Positions 15,072 to 15,140 of a DNA stretch of 15,140 bases are shown in pieces; the first letter of the stretch is position 1, and each line of letters starts with the position of its first letter. The notes beneath the pieces were generated by a model, which worked only from the letters and a program-made list of their open reading frames with translations, made no database searches and was not told the DNA's origin. Made by a program: the position numbers and the translations under genes. This DNA is from Methylococcaceae bacterium. Its GTDB lineage: Bacteria > Pseudomonadota > Gammaproteobacteria > Methylococcales > Methylomonadaceae. The stretch is taken from positions 1 to 15,140 of the forward strand of contig CANNLO010000078.1 of the NCBI GenBank assembly GCA_947505055.1, given 5' to 3'.

Positions 15072-15140
15072 CTTTGTTGCCCTCAGTCTAGCGTTCTATC
15101 TAATTGTGCTTAGCAACACACTGATTCAATTTAACTGAGC

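Noticed and set aside
1..15140. CRISPR array, tRNA, rRNA or restriction/defence genes
   Set aside because: I found no regularly spaced direct repeats, no cloverleaf-like sequence and no such protein families in the window.

Overview
The window is a chemotaxis locus of a motile Gram-negative bacterium. Protein-level similarity to enterobacterial and other proteobacterial Che proteins, together with a moderate G+C content, points to a gammaproteobacterium. A methanotroph of the Methylococcales is possible, but that is only an impression and no phylogeny was done.

Layout. Positions 3-402 hold the 3' end of a Tn3-family transposase gene running off the left edge, followed by a candidate terminal inverted repeat. 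Next is a small DUF2934-like gene on the minus strand (415-840) with a TTG start. From 12287 leftward the minus strand carries the main signalling run: a membrane-anchored CheZ-like protein, CheY, a STAS-domain protein, CheA, a chemoreceptor (here MCP-A), CheW, and a second chemoreceptor (MCP-B) that is a near copy of MCP-A. A hairpin then precedes a separate Aer-like, multi-PAS chemoreceptor (MCP-C). On the plus strand, diverging from the CheZ-like gene, lie cheR, cheD and cheB, the adaptation enzymes. The window ends in a block of three consecutive hairpins.

How it works together. The receptors, coupled by CheW, control CheA autophosphorylation. CheA passes phosphate to CheY and to the CheB receiver domain. 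CheR and CheB methylate and demethylate receptors, CheD deamidates receptor glutamines, and the CheZ-like protein is a candidate CheY-P phosphatase. One receptor of the duplicated pair carries a CheR/CheB tether-like C-terminus (DFERF).

Most noteworthy points: (1) cheR is interrupted near its 5' end by an 8-A run that needs one extra base to restore the conserved N-terminus, and that N-terminal frame has no ATG/GTG/TTG start; (2) CheA contains a tandem pair of 24-residue motifs resembling the c-di-GMP-binding MshEN repeat; (3) the gene upstream of cheY carries the CheZ-type FQDxxxQ signature behind two membrane helices; (4) MCP-A has lost the near-invariant hairpin-tip arginine that its duplicate MCP-B keeps. 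No intergenic stretch exceeds 300 bases.
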